Assembly (NCBI GenBank): GCA_037043455.1
Contig: JAWPHD010008230.1
Location: forward strand, 53,755 to 117,754
Direction of reading: 5' to 3'
DNA from: Cyrtodaria siliqua
Lineage: Eukaryota; Mollusca; Bivalvia; Adapedonta; Hiatellidae
DNA length: 64,000 nt
The stretch's first letter is position 1; every line of letters begins with the position of its first letter. The position numbers and the translations under genes were made by a program. Below, in pieces: positions 31,079-42,639 of the stretch. The notes beneath the pieces were generated by a model, which saw only the letters and a list, made by a program, of their open reading frames with translations, made no database searches and had not been told where the DNA came from.

Positions 31079-32377
31079 CTACTCTAGTAGCATGTCCATT
31101 TTACTCTAGCTGCCAGTAGCTGGTAGTTAACTATACACCAGTTATACTGGCAGGTGTTATTTTCAATTAAATAATTTACACCTGTGCGCATTCAAAGGTA
31201 ATTTCAGCGACTACTCTTTAATGTATCGTCTTTCTATCTGTTTTCGACCACCGTATGATTTCGACCGACGGTGGAAATTACGTCTGTGCACGTTTATTAT
31301 GCAAATTTTGTTATCATTTTTATGATCGTCTGCTAAATGAATAGTTCTTTAGAACAACAACAGAAAACACTTGCAAATGATACTTTTTAAAGACTACGGA
31401 TAATTTTCCAAGACAGTAAATCTCTTTACCAGTGTTTTCGCCATTAAATCCATCCCAATTTAAAGCAGACTTAAACAAAGTAAAATATTTTATGATGTAG
31501 TGATGATTTAATCCTTCGCCTTCCATTAGATATTAACAGGTTTTATTTACTCGTAAAATGAGAAGTAGTAAATTGGTAATATCATGGGCGGGGTACCTGA
31601 ATAAAACATGCAGCAATATCGATGTTTGTTTTAAAAAAATCTGGTAATTCTTAGCACATTTCCTACGTGACATGTGACCTAAATTCCTGACAAGCAGACG
31701 GACATGTTTTGAAAACAGCAGAAGACAATAATTTTAAAGCTCCACAGTATTAAAAAAATCGACTTCAGGGTGATGAGGGTAGACATTTACTATGTTTTCA
31801 TAGAAAATAAGTACGGCTTTGTCTTCTTGTCAAATTAAAACAAATAGTTGACATTTTTTGCATTTTTTCTACGCTGTCAGCTAGTGTGAATTTAGGTCAA
31901 CAAATTTGCATAAAATTGCTCTTAGGAAAATACTGCATCTCGGGATAAAAGCTATAGTAAATAAGGTGAACGGAAACACATGTCGTTCACTGGAAACAAA
32001 CAAGTTGAGGTCATCCATTTACAAATGTTATCGGATGAAAAATGAACATAATTTAATCAAAGCCGTGGTAGTTTTTGTTAAAGTTTGAATACTTTAGATT
32101 AGCTAACATAATATTATGTCAAATATGTAATGTTTTACTGATATATGTATATAAGTGGTCGTAAACTAAGAGGTCGAGGATACTGAATTATCTTGACTTC
32201 TCTGTATCAGTTCTCCTTGACTGTTTGTTTCTGAACGTTTGAGTTACAGAGTGTGTTGAAGTATGTGTTTTTCAGTATAGCTAGCTAGACGCTGCGCGTA
32301 ATTCGCATGGACATGATATTTTCTTGTTTTGTCTTTGTTTGGCAAATATGTTTCCCTAAACGTATATTTTTTATTAC

Positions 32378-32379
32378 AG
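32378..32379 (+). promoter_or_regulatory. Probable splice acceptor before the Mab-21-like coding exon
   Basis: A T-rich tract ending TATTTTTTATTACAG lies 16-35 bases before the preferred ATG. It fits a 3' splice site joining an upstream 5' UTR exon. The open frame upstream of it would then be intronic. Confidence 0.55.
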
Positions 32380-32394
32380 AAACTTACCGGGTCG

Positions 32395-35300
32395 ATGATG
32401 GATGATGCGACACTTGAGTGGCTTGTGCAGGACACCAGCGTGGACACCGTTTCCGGCACTCCTCTGACAGCAGTTGTCTTCATGCTTTACTACAGTCTGG
32501 AACTGAGCAACTTTCTTCTCAACATGTCAGACCACCTGGTGGCCAGGTATCCACTCCAGGTACACCATGTCGGAGAGTCGTCCGTTTATATGGCAGGTAG
32601 CACTGCTCATGGCTTCTTTTTAAATACTCACAGATTCCCGGAAGTGAGAGATTTCGATATTGTGTCAACGCTTAGAAAGTATCCCATTCATGATCGGTGT
32701 GAATACGACGAGCCAGACAGAGTGCCTAGGCATAATATTTACGAGAACTCACATTTGCGAAACAACGACGAAGAAGGCGATTGTGAATGCAGAAGTGAGG
32801 TAAACATGACATGTGGGGAGGACCCTGTTTATCTGAATGTCGAACCCTCACACTATCCAGGATATGTGCTAGTGAGAAAATGCAGAAGAACCAACAGACC
32901 TCAGACCATTGTTGAAAAATATGTAAATTCAACTGCTATAGTAGAAGGGCGGTTGGATTTTTGGAAAGATGCTCAGTCTTATATCCTGCAACAATATCAG
33001 ACGGACACCGGGGAAACCACTGGGCCATATATGTCCATTATATATCACCATGGTCCTGCTATTAATGTATATCTCAGCCATTCTGTGTACCAAGCGACGT
33101 CCATGTTTCAAGCCGACCTTGTGTTTGCTTTACCCTACCCTAAATGGCCTGAACTGGCCGAAGAGTGGCTGACAAGGCATCGACCATCGGGATGGCCAGA
33201 CTCCAACCTGCGAACGGCAATAGAGCAAGATGGCTGTGAAATTGTACCAGTAGGGCAGGATGGGAGTCCTTTACAGGAATTCGAGTGGAGACTTTCCTTC
33301 TCGCACGGAGAAATGAAACTCTCTCGCTCTTTAACCCGTGTTCAGAGAGAAATTGTCCACATAATGAAAATGCTTATAACAGAACTGCCGTCATATAACG
33401 TATTAAATATCATGTATTCAGAAAGTGAGAAGATAAATCCGAAAGTTTGGGTGTCTAAAAATCTCGGGAAAATGTTCTTCTATTTCATTGATAAATACCT
33501 AGAACATTTGAACAGTAGGTCGCTTCCGCACTATTTCATACAAGAGAGAAATCTCCTGGAAAAGTTCCGCTTCCCTACAGTAGAAGATCCCATTATTGGA
33601 GAAGTTCCAACAGACGAATACATGGAGAAGGTGCTGATAGAAATGCATGAACTTCGAAAAAACCTTCTTGAGCGAATTCTCAAACAAAATCGCAATTTAT
33701 CGTTAAAGGAAGCGCTTCTCCGCCGCGTGTTTGAACCTTTCGTGATACAGATCAAAGAAAAGGGAATCAAAGTCAATAAACGTGTGTACGTTGATACATT
33801 GCTTCGCTTGGCTAAAGCGCATGTTCACAGTTACTTCAGATACGATGGCAACTTAACTCTTGCCTATGTGTATTCACTTGATGCACTAAAACTGCTTAAC
33901 AAACTTTTTCCAAGAAAACAAACGATTCCCAGCGAATATACGGATACGTTTTTGACGGCGGCTGTCTGTAGCTACTTTCAAGGCGAGTATGACCAATCAT
34001 TTGATATTATTAAACAACTTGAACCTTCCTTTCTAGATGTTAACGAAAATCCTATTGAACATAAAACGTATCAACCGTTTATTTATGAAAGACAAACAAA
34101 TTTTATGACGCTATACGCACGGATGCTGTTTGTAGCTGCCATGAAAAGTAGTTTCAAAGACCAAGAAAGCATGAAGAAAGCTCGAAAGCTGTATAAAGCG
34201 GCAACAGATGCTACTATAAGATTCGTACCGTTCTTAGACAGGATCAACTTCCACATGCTTATTGGTGAAAAAGAAGAAGCAGACATACTGCTAAATAATC
34301 TTGCGTCTAAAATGGCTCCACATTTTCAATATAGTTTAGAGAATCATAATCAACGCACCACTGATGATCAAACAGCAGAAAGTATCGACAACAAAAATAC
34401 AGATGAACACGAAATCATTTACGAACGTGTGCCAAAACGGAGGAAGATGGACGAAACAGACGCACAAAACGAAAATTACAAATCTCGGGAAGTGCTAGGG
34501 CAATTAGATACAGCACAGGACCCACATAATGATGAGGCTGTAGACATTGTACATGAACGCGAACAAGATGCACAACAACAACAAGACATGATGACTACTC
34601 AGAAAGTATCAAACCCACCTGAGTTAACTGAACCTGAGCGATTGGCCATTGCACGGTTGATGGAAAGATTAGATGCTGCCGGAGGTATTCTTGATTTAGA
34701 CGTTTTAGCTTCACGCGAAAGCAGTTCATCTGGCGATGCAGAGTTTGACAAGGAACAACAAATGAAGGAAGACATTGACAGAGTGGGACAATATTCGTTT
34801 GAACGTTTCCAACTGGCATTGCGATATAGGAACATTGGAATGGAAACGGAATCCGCATCTATTCTGTCCAGGCTCAGGGAATATCTCAATAAAGAACATC
34901 ATGACGGTGAAAGGTTGTATGGCAGTGTCTTGCACTATGCAGGGTCAGAAAGAAAAAGCCTCTACGATTTTGAATACCCAATTCCTTCCATATGGGAAGA
35001 TGTGTTTCAGATGAACCAAAAATATCTGGTATACACAAGAGCAGATATGCCCGTACTGGACTTGATACTGAAACTGGTTTTGGAAAGGAGCAATGGCATT
35101 ATCAAAATACCTCATTTAGCAGCGGCCTACCACTTTAAAATACAACGTCTAAAGCGTAGGGGTGAACTGATTGCTGCTAAAACGGCTGTAAAAGAACTTC
35201 AAGATTTGGTTGACAATTTTGAAGGTGACTGTCAATTACTAGTAGCGCTCCACTGGTCCAGTCTAAACCGGTATATAGAGTCCCACGCCGTTTTCATCAG

Positions 35301-35427
35301 AGTAGCTTTAAATAAAGGTGACCCTACAGTACAAGAAGAAATACCTCGATATGTGGACAAACTCATCGACCTTGTGTCAAAATATGAAATCAGAAATTCA
35401 GAGTTAGAGGATATCTTTATTCATTGA
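32395..35427 (+). CDS. Mab-21/cGAS-like nucleotidyltransferase (cGLR-type) with long helical C-terminal extension
   Basis: This is an intact frame of 1010 codons in one exon. The preferred start is the ATG at 32395; earlier ATGs lie before the splice acceptor. The nucleotidyltransferase motif GSTAHG is at residues 68-73 and metal-binding Asp pair DFD at 86 and 88; the third Asp, in QADLVFALP, is at 241. Family blocks WPELAEEWLTRHRPSGWP and EWRLSFSHGEMKLSRSL follow. Residues about 420-640 and 790-990 are alpha-helical and resemble TPR-type pairs, separated by an acidic, Gln-rich disordered region containing the basic PKRRKM. cGAS-like proteins sense nucleic acid and make cyclic dinucleotides, and the complete catalytic triad fits an active enzyme; the ligand is unknown. 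Base composition and open frame contrast with the surrounding decayed repeats, indicating a host gene. Confidence 0.8.
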   Translation: MMDDATLEWLVQDTSVDTVSGTPLTAVVFMLYYSLELSNFLLNMSDHLVARYPLQVHHVGESSVYMAGSTAHGFFLNTHRFPEVRDFDIVSTLRKYPIHDRCEYDEPDRVPRHNIYENSHLRNNDEEGDCECRSEVNMTCGEDPVYLNVEPSHYPGYVLVRKCRRTNRPQTIVEKYVNSTAIVEGRLDFWKDAQSYILQQYQTDTGETTGPYMSIIYHHGPAINVYLSHSVYQATSMFQADLVFALPYPKWPELAEEWLTRHRPSGWPDSNLRTAIEQDGCEIVPVGQDGSPLQEFEWRLSFSHGEMKLSRSLTRVQREIVHIMKMLITELPSYNVLNIMYSESEKINPKVWVSKNLGKMFFYFIDKYLEHLNSRSLPHYFIQERNLLEKFRFPTVEDPIIGEVPTDEYMEKVLIEMHELRKNLLERILKQNRNLSLKEALLRRVFEPFVIQIKEKGIKVNKRVYVDTLLRLAKAHVHSYFRYDGNLTLAYVYSLDALKLLNKLFPRKQTIPSEYTDTFLTAAVCSYFQGEYDQSFDIIKQLEPSFLDVNENPIEHKTYQPFIYERQTNFMTLYARMLFVAAMKSSFKDQESMKKARKLYKAATDATIRFVPFLDRINFHMLIGEKEEADILLNNLASKMAPHFQYSLENHNQRTTDDQTAESIDNKNTDEHEIIYERVPKRRKMDETDAQNENYKSREVLGQLDTAQDPHNDEAVDIVHEREQDAQQQQDMMTTQKVSNPPELTEPERLAIARLMERLDAAGGILDLDVLASRESSSSGDAEFDKEQQMKEDIDRVGQYSFERFQLALRYRNIGMETESASILSRLREYLNKEHHDGERLYGSVLHYAGSERKSLYDFEYPIPSIWEDVFQMNQKYLVYTRADMPVLDLILKLVLERSNGIIKIPHLAAAYHFKIQRLKRRGELIAAKTAVKELQDLVDNFEGDCQLLVALHWSSLNRYIESHAVFIRVALNKGDPTVQEEIPRYVDKLIDLVSKYEIRNSELEDIFIH

Positions 35428-35515
35428 ATGTGAGCTATTCTCAATATGTATGCAAACATTTTGTTCACTGGATTATGTGTATTTACTACTCTAAGAATCT
35501 CTATTTACATGTTTA

Positions 35516-35690
35516 TGCCCCGGTCTCGAAGAGTTGGGGGCATGTAGAGTTTGCACTGTGTGTCCTTCAGTCTGCCTGTTAGGATCCGTGGCTTGACGAT
35601 ATCTCCTAAAACGGTGGACAGCTTCGGATTTCCTTTGGCATACATATTTCTCATATCAATAAAACCATGTTTATCACATCAATAAAACCA
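35516..35690 (+). repeat. Interspersed repeat with GGGGGCAT core; candidate polyadenylation sites
   Basis: The pair TATGCCCC...GGGGGCAT followed by TTTGCACTGTGTGTCC is a common repeat style in bivalve genomes. AATAAA occurs at 35658-35663 and 35681-35686 and could serve as poly(A) signals of the preceding gene, although both lie in the repeat. Confidence 0.45.
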
Positions 35691-35899
35691 TCGTCAAATA
35701 GCCACTGTCGATACATTACATTGTGGTTTCATTCACCATTCATCTGCGATGAAATGGAATGGAGTGTCAGGGGAAGCACTTATGGGTGGATTACGGCGAT
35801 GAAATACAACGTGTCGCATCTATCTTCCAGGTTCATGTCGTCAAGGTGAACGTCACACTTAGGCTTCAAAGATAACCGTTGTGTGTCTTCGCTAGATCT

Positions 35900-36480
35900 C
35901 ATCTCTAACCAACAAGGCAGCATCAATAGGCAATATAAGTAAAACACAAATATGCTCATGTAAATATAATACAAAAAAAACAATAGCCTAGAAAGCCGCA
36001 ATGAAGGTACTCAATGACTTGGCAGAAGCCAGTGCAGCAAGAGAATAAACCTTTAAGGGCACGACAAGAAAGATCATAGACAAACATCCAACGCCACCGA
36101 ACCAATGAGCCTGTCTGGTCATCCTACAATTAAAGAGGAAAGCATAGTGGTGAAGTGTAAAAGGGTCCACCACCAAGCATGCAGTACGTTACAAAATGAT
36201 AGGGTCATAACCCCTTTTGATAAACTGTTTAACAAGTTTAACAAAGATAGTATATGAAAATGATCATGACCAAGAATCTTACGAAGTTTATAAATCACAT
36301 CACCACAGAAGTCAGGGTGTGATAGTCCTTGTCGCAGAATAGTCCTTAAATTACTTTTATATTTGGAAAGAAGATGAGGTGACGATAATAAAAAAATTCA
36401 ATTCCAATTTTGTTTTACGAAGTTTATGGTAAAAGTAACACTGATTGAGTAGCTTTTTAGTTATACAAAGATTACGAATA
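35900..36480 (-). repeat. PLE C-terminal coding/3' UTR segment, copy A
   Basis: Direct repeat of 38068-38663 with roughly 90% similarity by eye. On the minus strand it encodes the end of the PLE protein (RACTRVEDFNIRNLCITKKLLNQ and VVDPFTLHHYAFLFNC) with interruptions, followed by UTR. Confidence 0.65.
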
Positions 36481-36581
36481 TTAAAGTCCTCAACTCGAGT
36501 ACAAGCTCTTGAAAAACGAATAAGTTGAGACACATACACCCAATAAGAAGTTGATCGGGGAACATCCCCATCCAAGTTGGG

Positions 36582-37572
36582 CTAATTAACAATGTCAAAA
36601 TTAAAATCATCTCTCTTGTCATAGATTTTGCTAATTATGTCACCATTTTCAATCAAGAGATCTAAATCAAGAAAAGAATCGTTATTATCAGATATATTAG
36701 CTTTGTTAAACTGAAGTTCTTTAGGATAAATATTACTAACACTAGTTGGAAAGAAAGGGTTGTCAATGTTCAATATGTCATCCAGATACCGAGAGGTGTC
36801 ATTAAAGGCTTCAATAACATCTGCATGGTTATCGGGTGAAATACGCAACATGAAATCTCTTTCATAGCAAAATAAAAACAAATCTGCGACAAGTGGTCTA
36901 CAGTTCGTACGCATAGAGATATCAAGAATTTGTCTATAAACGGTGATTCCATACCTGACGAAAATAGTATCCAATAGGAAGATGAGTGCTTCACAAACTT
37001 CATAGCAAGTCCACGTAGTATAATTGTCTAAACTGCCGTTAGTAAAAAACGCTTTAATATTATTACGTGCCAAAAATGTAGTATATTCCCTAGCAAATGT
37101 TTCTTGAATAAGAGAAATTAGCTTGTCTTTAATAAGGTGATGTGGTAAGGTTGTATATAGAGTAGAGAAGTCATAAGTGCTTATTGATGAAACTTGACCT
37201 TTATTGAAAATTTTATCAAGAACGTCTCCTGAAATTTTTATAGACCACAATAAATTAATCCCAGAGTTTTCATAAGTTTTAACACAAGATAGTTTAACGT
37301 GATCTTTAACGGCAGTAAGACAAGAAGTTAAAAGTTTGTAGATGTTTGCTGTGGTGCAAGCGCTAGAATTCGAAATAAAGCGAGCCTTATACGGATTTTT
37401 ATGTAATTTAGGAATCCAGTACATAGTAGGCAGTTTATTTTGCTTATCGTTTACACCAGCCTCGAAAGTAGTGCACCGGGTGATATGTGCGGAAACAACA
37501 TCATCTTCAGTAGAATTAACTGGAGTATACGAATTGGTGCTGCCGAGTTCCAGAGATAAAACATTGACGTAA
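36582..37572 (-). pseudogene. Penelope-like reverse transcriptase fragment
   Basis: The open part has 280 codons (to 37424): YWIPKLHKNPYKARFI, motif A YDFSTLYTTLPH, motif B region with LVADLFLFCYERDFM, catalytic YLDDILNID, then a C-terminal region. This order and wording fit Penelope-like elements. Motif B reads MRTNCRPL where family members usually have MGTNCAPL, so the copy is probably inactive. Upstream codons to about 37572 continue with interruptions, and the N-terminal half is missing. The gene's end is in the repeat at 35900-36580. PLEs copy RNA onto target DNA by a telomerase-like mechanism. Confidence 0.75.
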
Positions 37573-37769
37573 TGTAGGCGTCAAACAATAATTACATTAA
37601 TAGCTGCTTTATTTGCAGGAACTAAAACAAATTTATTATGAAATTCCTGAATTCCCGATTTTAAATTACGAAAGGAAAACCTAGGTCTCGGAGGAAGGAA
37701 AGTGGGGTTAACATTATACAAGTTAATACGTGTATCTACAGTATTATATTAAGAATTGACTTTTTCCAA

Positions 37770-38663
37770 GTAAAAAAATGAAGGATAAGAATATCGGACA
37801 GGGAAAGCAGCATTCAAGGACGACAGTCAACCACAAAACACAACAACAAACACGCAAACAGACAAACGAAAAGGCAAAAGTAATAAAAAATGCAAACGAG
37901 ATCACAAACACAAAAGGGTTGACAATAGGGCTACCGCCTTGGAACGATCAGTGGCAAAGTAGGCCACTTGGTGCTTAAACCGGTTCTAGGGTGCACCAAA
38001 CCTCACACTTGCCCTACTGTCAACCTATTAAAACAGGACAGTGTAAATAAAGAAATCCCAGCCATGATTTAATCTCTAACCAACAAGGCAGCATCAATAG
38101 GCAATATAAGTAAAACACAAATATGCTCGTGTAAATATAATACAAATAACAATAGCCTAGAAAGCCACAATGAAGGTACCGAATGATTTGGCAGAAGCCA
38201 GAGCAACAAGAGAATAAACCATTAAGGGCACGACAGGAAAGATTATAGACAAACATCAAACGCCACCGTCCCAATTGGCTTTAGGTAGGCGTCATCATAG
38301 GGTCCACAGCCTGTCCGGTCATCGTACAATTAAAGAGGAAAGCATAGTGGCGAACTGTAAAAGGGTCCACCACCAAGCATGCAGTACGTTGCAAAATGAT
38401 AGGGTTATAACCTCTTTTGATAAACTTTTTAATAAGTTTAACAAAGATAGTATGAAAGTGATCATGACCATGAATCTTACGAAGTTTATAAATCACATCA
38501 CCATAGAAGTCAGGTTGTGATAGTCCGTGTCGCAGAAGAGTCCTTAAATTACTTTTATATTTGGAAAGAAGATCAGGGTTACGATAATAAAATTTTGCAA
38601 ACGTTTTACGAAGTTTATGGTAACGGTAACCCTGATTGAGTAGCTTTTTAGTTATACAAAAAT
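37770..38663 (-). mobile_element. Second, 5'-truncated PLE copy
   Basis: On the minus strand it begins at 38663 within the PLE C-terminal coding region (KKLLNQGYRYHKLRKTF...), runs through FNCTMTGQAVDPMM to a stop near 38275, then a UTR that ends in a run of A/T near 37770. Its 5' end abuts the truncated polymerase of Polinton copy 2 exactly, so its insertion or a later deletion defines that boundary. Confidence 0.65.
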
Positions 38664-41423
38664 TGCTGGATTAAAAATCTGGATAGACTGCTCTATGACC
38701 AAAACAAACATAAAGGTCAAACTTACTTCTGCGATCGTTGCCTTCACGGCTATTCTGGAAAAGGACTACTTGCCAAACACAAAGAAGACTGTGAGGGTAT
38801 CAACAAAAATGATTGCAGAATAGAAATGCCGAAAGAAGGTAAAAATACTGTAAAATTTAAAAATCATCAAAATCAGATACCTGTGCCTTATACAATATAT
38901 GCTGATTTTGAAAGTATAATCAAACCGCAATCAATCAAATTTGGAAATAAATCTGAAATTCAAAATGTACACGAAGCTAGTAGTTTTGGATACCAGGTTG
39001 TCGGATATGATGGCAAAGCTAATGATTATGTTAGTTACAGAGGTGAAGATGCTGTTGAAACGTTTTTAAATCACTTGGAACGTGAGAAGAGCAACATTAA
39101 TAAAATATTTGCTCACCCAAAACCATTAATCATGACACAACAAAATGAGGAAGATTACGAAAAAGCAACACAATGTTGGATATGCGAGAATGAAATAGGT
39201 AGGAAAGGCGGTAAAACCGGCAAAGTAAGAGACCACTGTCATTTTACAGGTGAATACAGAGGCGCAGCACACAAAAACTGTAACCTGAAACTGAAAATAA
39301 GACCAAATAAAACAATCATCACTGTTGAATTTCATAACCTCAAAGGATATGATAGTCATTTGATTATGCAAAAAATACATAAAATGAAAGGTAATATAAC
39401 ATGCATCCCAAATAATGCTGAAAAATACATATCTTTTAGTGTCGGCCAGCTTAGATTTTTAGACAGTTTCCAATTTATGGCTTCGTCTCTGGAAAAATTG
39501 GTTAAAGCAACAGACAAATCTGATTTCAAAATTACCAAAAATCAGTTTGGAGAACAAGCAGATTTACTTTTACGAAAAGGTGCTTATCCATACGAATATA
39601 TGGACAGTATGGAAAGATTTAAGGAAACGCAATTACCACCCATAGAAGCATTTCACAGTACATTAAGAGGTGAAGGTATTACCCAAGAAGATTACGAATA
39701 CGCTCAAAAAATATGGAAAGAGTTTGACTGTAAAACTCTTGGAGACTATCATGATTTATATCTAAAAACTGATGTAACTCTGTTCGCAGATGTGTTTCAA
39801 ACTTTTAGAAAAACATGTATGAATGCATATAAACTTGATCCCTTGCATTACTACACAGCACCTGAATTATCTTGGGATGCTTTACTTAAACATTCAAAAA
39901 TAGAATTAGAACTTTTGACAGACATTGACATGCACTTGTTTGTAGAAAAAGGAAATCGAGGTGGTATAAGTATGGTATCAAAAAGATATGCCAAAGCAAA
40001 CAATCCACATGTAGCTGATTATAACCCTGACGAGGAAACTCTTTTGTGTTTGTGATGTCGTTTGCATTTTTTATTAATTTTGCCCTTTCGTTTGTCTGTT
40101 TGCGTGTTTGTTTTTGTGTTTTGTGGTTGACTGTCGTCCTTAAATGCTGCGTTCCCTGTCCGATATTTCTATCCTTCTTCTTAATGTATTTTGATGCAAA
40201 TAATCTTTATGGATGGGCAATGAGTCAGCCACTTCCATATTCTGGCTTTAAGTGGGTGGAATCAGGAAAGTTGCCAGAGCCAGAGAAGGAAAAGGATATT
40301 TTGCAGAAGTTGATTTGGGATATCCTAAAGAACTTCATGAAGCTCACAATGACTATCCACTTGCACCGGAAAGATTAGCAGTAACAAAAGAATGGTTGTC
40401 TGAATACCAGACAGATCTGTTGGAAAATAATAGCATGATAAATACAGAACAACTAGTCCCCAATCTTATGAACAAAGAAAAATGTGTGATACATCACAAA
40501 ACACTGCAACTGTATTTATCTTTAGGCATGAAACTAAAGAAAGTACCCAGAGTATTAGAATTTAATGAAAAACCATGGATGGAATCATACATAAATCTAA
40601 ACACAGAACTTAGGAAAAAAGCTAAATCACCCTTTGAAAAAGATTTTCACAAACTTATGAACAACTCTGTGTTTGGCAAAACAATGGAAAATCTACGCAA
40701 GCGGACTGATATAAAACTAGTCAGAACTGACGGCTCTGAAAATGAAAAGATAAGAAAAATACTAGCCAAACCCAACTTTAACAGGCGTATAAAATTTTCA
40801 GATGAATTGTCAGCAATACATGTGAACAAAACAAAATTAACATTAAACAAACCAATTTATGTTGGAATGTCAGTATTGGATTTATCAAAGTATATGATGT
40901 ATGATTGGTATTATAATACCCTGAAAAAAAGGTACGGAAATGACTGTACTTTATTATACACAGACACTGACAGCCTACTGGTAGACATCAAAACAGATGA
41001 TGCATACAAAGACATGGCTGAAATGAAAGATGAGTATGATCTAAGTGATTATCCTCAAAATCACCCAATGCATGATGATACAAACAAAAAAGTATGGGTA
41101 AAATGAAAGACGAATGTGCTGGTGTTGCTATAGCTGAGTATGTTGGATTAAGTCCCAAGCTATATTCTATTTTGAGAGCGGATGAACAACTCATTAAAAA
41201 AGCAAAGGGTGTAAAAAAATACGTAATCGAGAAAAAATACACCCATGAGATGAATATGATACGCACGATGAAGTATCAAATATACGGCATAACAGTAAAC
41301 AAAGTAACACTGTCACCATTTTACACTAAAAGATACATTCGAGAAGATGGAATTACAACTGATGCGCATGGTTTCTATAAAAAAAAACTTATGAATTTGG
41401 GTATCAGCAGGAACAATAAGTAA
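38664..41423 (+). pseudogene. Type B DNA polymerase of copy 2, N-terminus missing and disrupted
   Basis: Coding begins exactly at the codon following the His of the HYCWIKN motif in copy 1 and is open to about 40036. It retains the finger (CDRCLHGYSG), ExoI YADFES, VRDHCHFTG, ExoII, ExoIII, Pol A DANNLYGW, Pol B NNSVFGKTMEN and Pol C YTDTDS. An insert of about 140 bp at 40038-40178 interrupts it just before Pol A, and frameshifts occur near 40270 and 41095. None of the three stop codons of the copy 1 gene is present here. Confidence 0.85.
40038..40178 (+). repeat. 140 bp GT-rich module inserted in the copy 2 polymerase
   Basis: It matches the PLE-associated module at 28645-28780 and, inverted, those at 37780-37925, 52865-52950 and 54660-54800. 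It starts near TTTTGTGTTTGTGATGTCG and ends CCCTGTCCGATATTTCT. Polymerase coding resumes directly after it. Confidence 0.75.
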
Positions 41424-42277
41424 TTCTTCTTTGACAAATCCTCTCTGTGGCGCTGGTGCTTTCAAATAATAAACTCTTATACCTTGCGTCACCATATAAC
41501 TTTTAATCTTGTGACTATCTACACTCCACATTGGATCAGTTGCTCTGCGTCTTCCACCTTCTTGTTCACCGGGTTGATATAAATATCTTACACTTGCATT
41601 CATACAGATAGGATCACCTTTTAATGTTTTTGTTTCAACAGGAGGGGGCTTTTTTGTTTCCACATTTATTGCTTTGACAACTTCTGGTAATCTCTTTACC
41701 CACTCTCTGTTGCGTTTTTGCGAATCTATTTCCTTAGCATACTGATAACCAAACAATCTTTCAGCTAATGTTCTGTTAAATCTTTCCACTATAGCTTGGT
41801 CTCTGTGTATTTCTGTTCTGCCCCGTCTGATATTTACTTTGTGTTTTGCCATCAACTACGATACTGCACCCATGATCTCTGACTTGATCCACTTGTAATA
41901 ATTTTGGATATTTCAAATGCCGACTGTATAGTTTCTCAAATGCTTTGGCAACTTGGAAGTCAGTGGCTCTGCTTCTTTGTATCTACTCGCAATATCAACC
42001 ACAGTCAATGCATATTTATATGTCTTGCGTCCACGGCCAAAGCCAAAAGTATCATGCGGTAAAAATAACAAATCAGCTTGATGCACTCCATTCTTAGCAG
42101 AAACATCAAACCTTGGTCTAACTTTTTTTTTGGAGCAGGTAAATAAATCTGCCACACAGCTTGTTTCTTTAAAAATTCTAATGCCTTTTTTTCACTGACA
42201 CCAGCCTCTCTTGCTAATTTTTTAACTGCTCAGTAACCTTTCCAAAATCCTTTTGGGCTGTAATAAATCTTTTCCAT
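41313..42277 (-). pseudogene. Integrase of copy 2, multiply broken
   Basis: Homologue of 14385-15298. It begins at the ATG at 42277, has a stop in the N-terminal segment (TACTGAGCAG), loses a few codons after EAEPLTSK and shifts frame there, and has lost the readable VDPGREF block (second catalytic Asp). The region with the catalytic Glu (VERFNRTLAERLF) and the C-terminus are open from 41855 down. The N-terminal A-run is intact here, unlike in copy 1. Confidence 0.8.
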
Positions 42278-42284
42278 TTTTTTC

Positions 42285-42569
42285 TACTAAAGATTTTGAT
42301 ACTCCCATCACATACAAGTTAATAAAAGATTTGCCTAAAGTCTTGGTCATACTTTCCCCAAGCCTTGCTTCATATCTGCAGTAAAGTTTGTTAATTTCAT
42401 CCGGGGGCATGCTATCTATATTTGTGAGTTGTATGTCTTTACCCAAATATTGACGACTACCGCCGCCAGCCACTATGGCTGATAATCTTTCTTTTTTTGT
42501 TTCTTGTTGCTTTGATTCATCTGGTTCGGTCTGTTCCGATATATTTTGTAATAGTTCTTCCGCATTCAT
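42285..42569 (-). pseudogene. Copy 2 homologue of the 12449 gene, 3' truncated by deletion
   Basis: The N-terminal 95 or so codons match copy 1, to INLYVMGVSK. Sequence then jumps directly to the upstream leader of the integrase. The deletion corresponds to about 12725-14373 of copy 1 and removes the rest of this gene and the next four. Confidence 0.75.
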
Positions 42570-42639
42570 TTTTATATTATTAATTTTATTTTTTATCTTG
42601 AAATAAATATAAAATACAAAACAACCAGCTGCGATATTC

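Larger units (their letters stand above)
30123..32394. other. Non-coding sequence upstream of the Mab-21-like gene
   Basis: No supported coding exon is seen in 2.2 kb. It contains a (CT)n microsatellite at about 31033-31075 and AT-rich stretches. A polypyrimidine tract and AG at 32378-32379 precede the gene, so an untranslated exon probably lies within or before this interval. Confidence 0.5.

Noticed and set aside
37342..37572. Plus-strand open frame opposite the PLE reverse transcriptase
   Set aside because: Antisense to a recognised RT, without features of its own.
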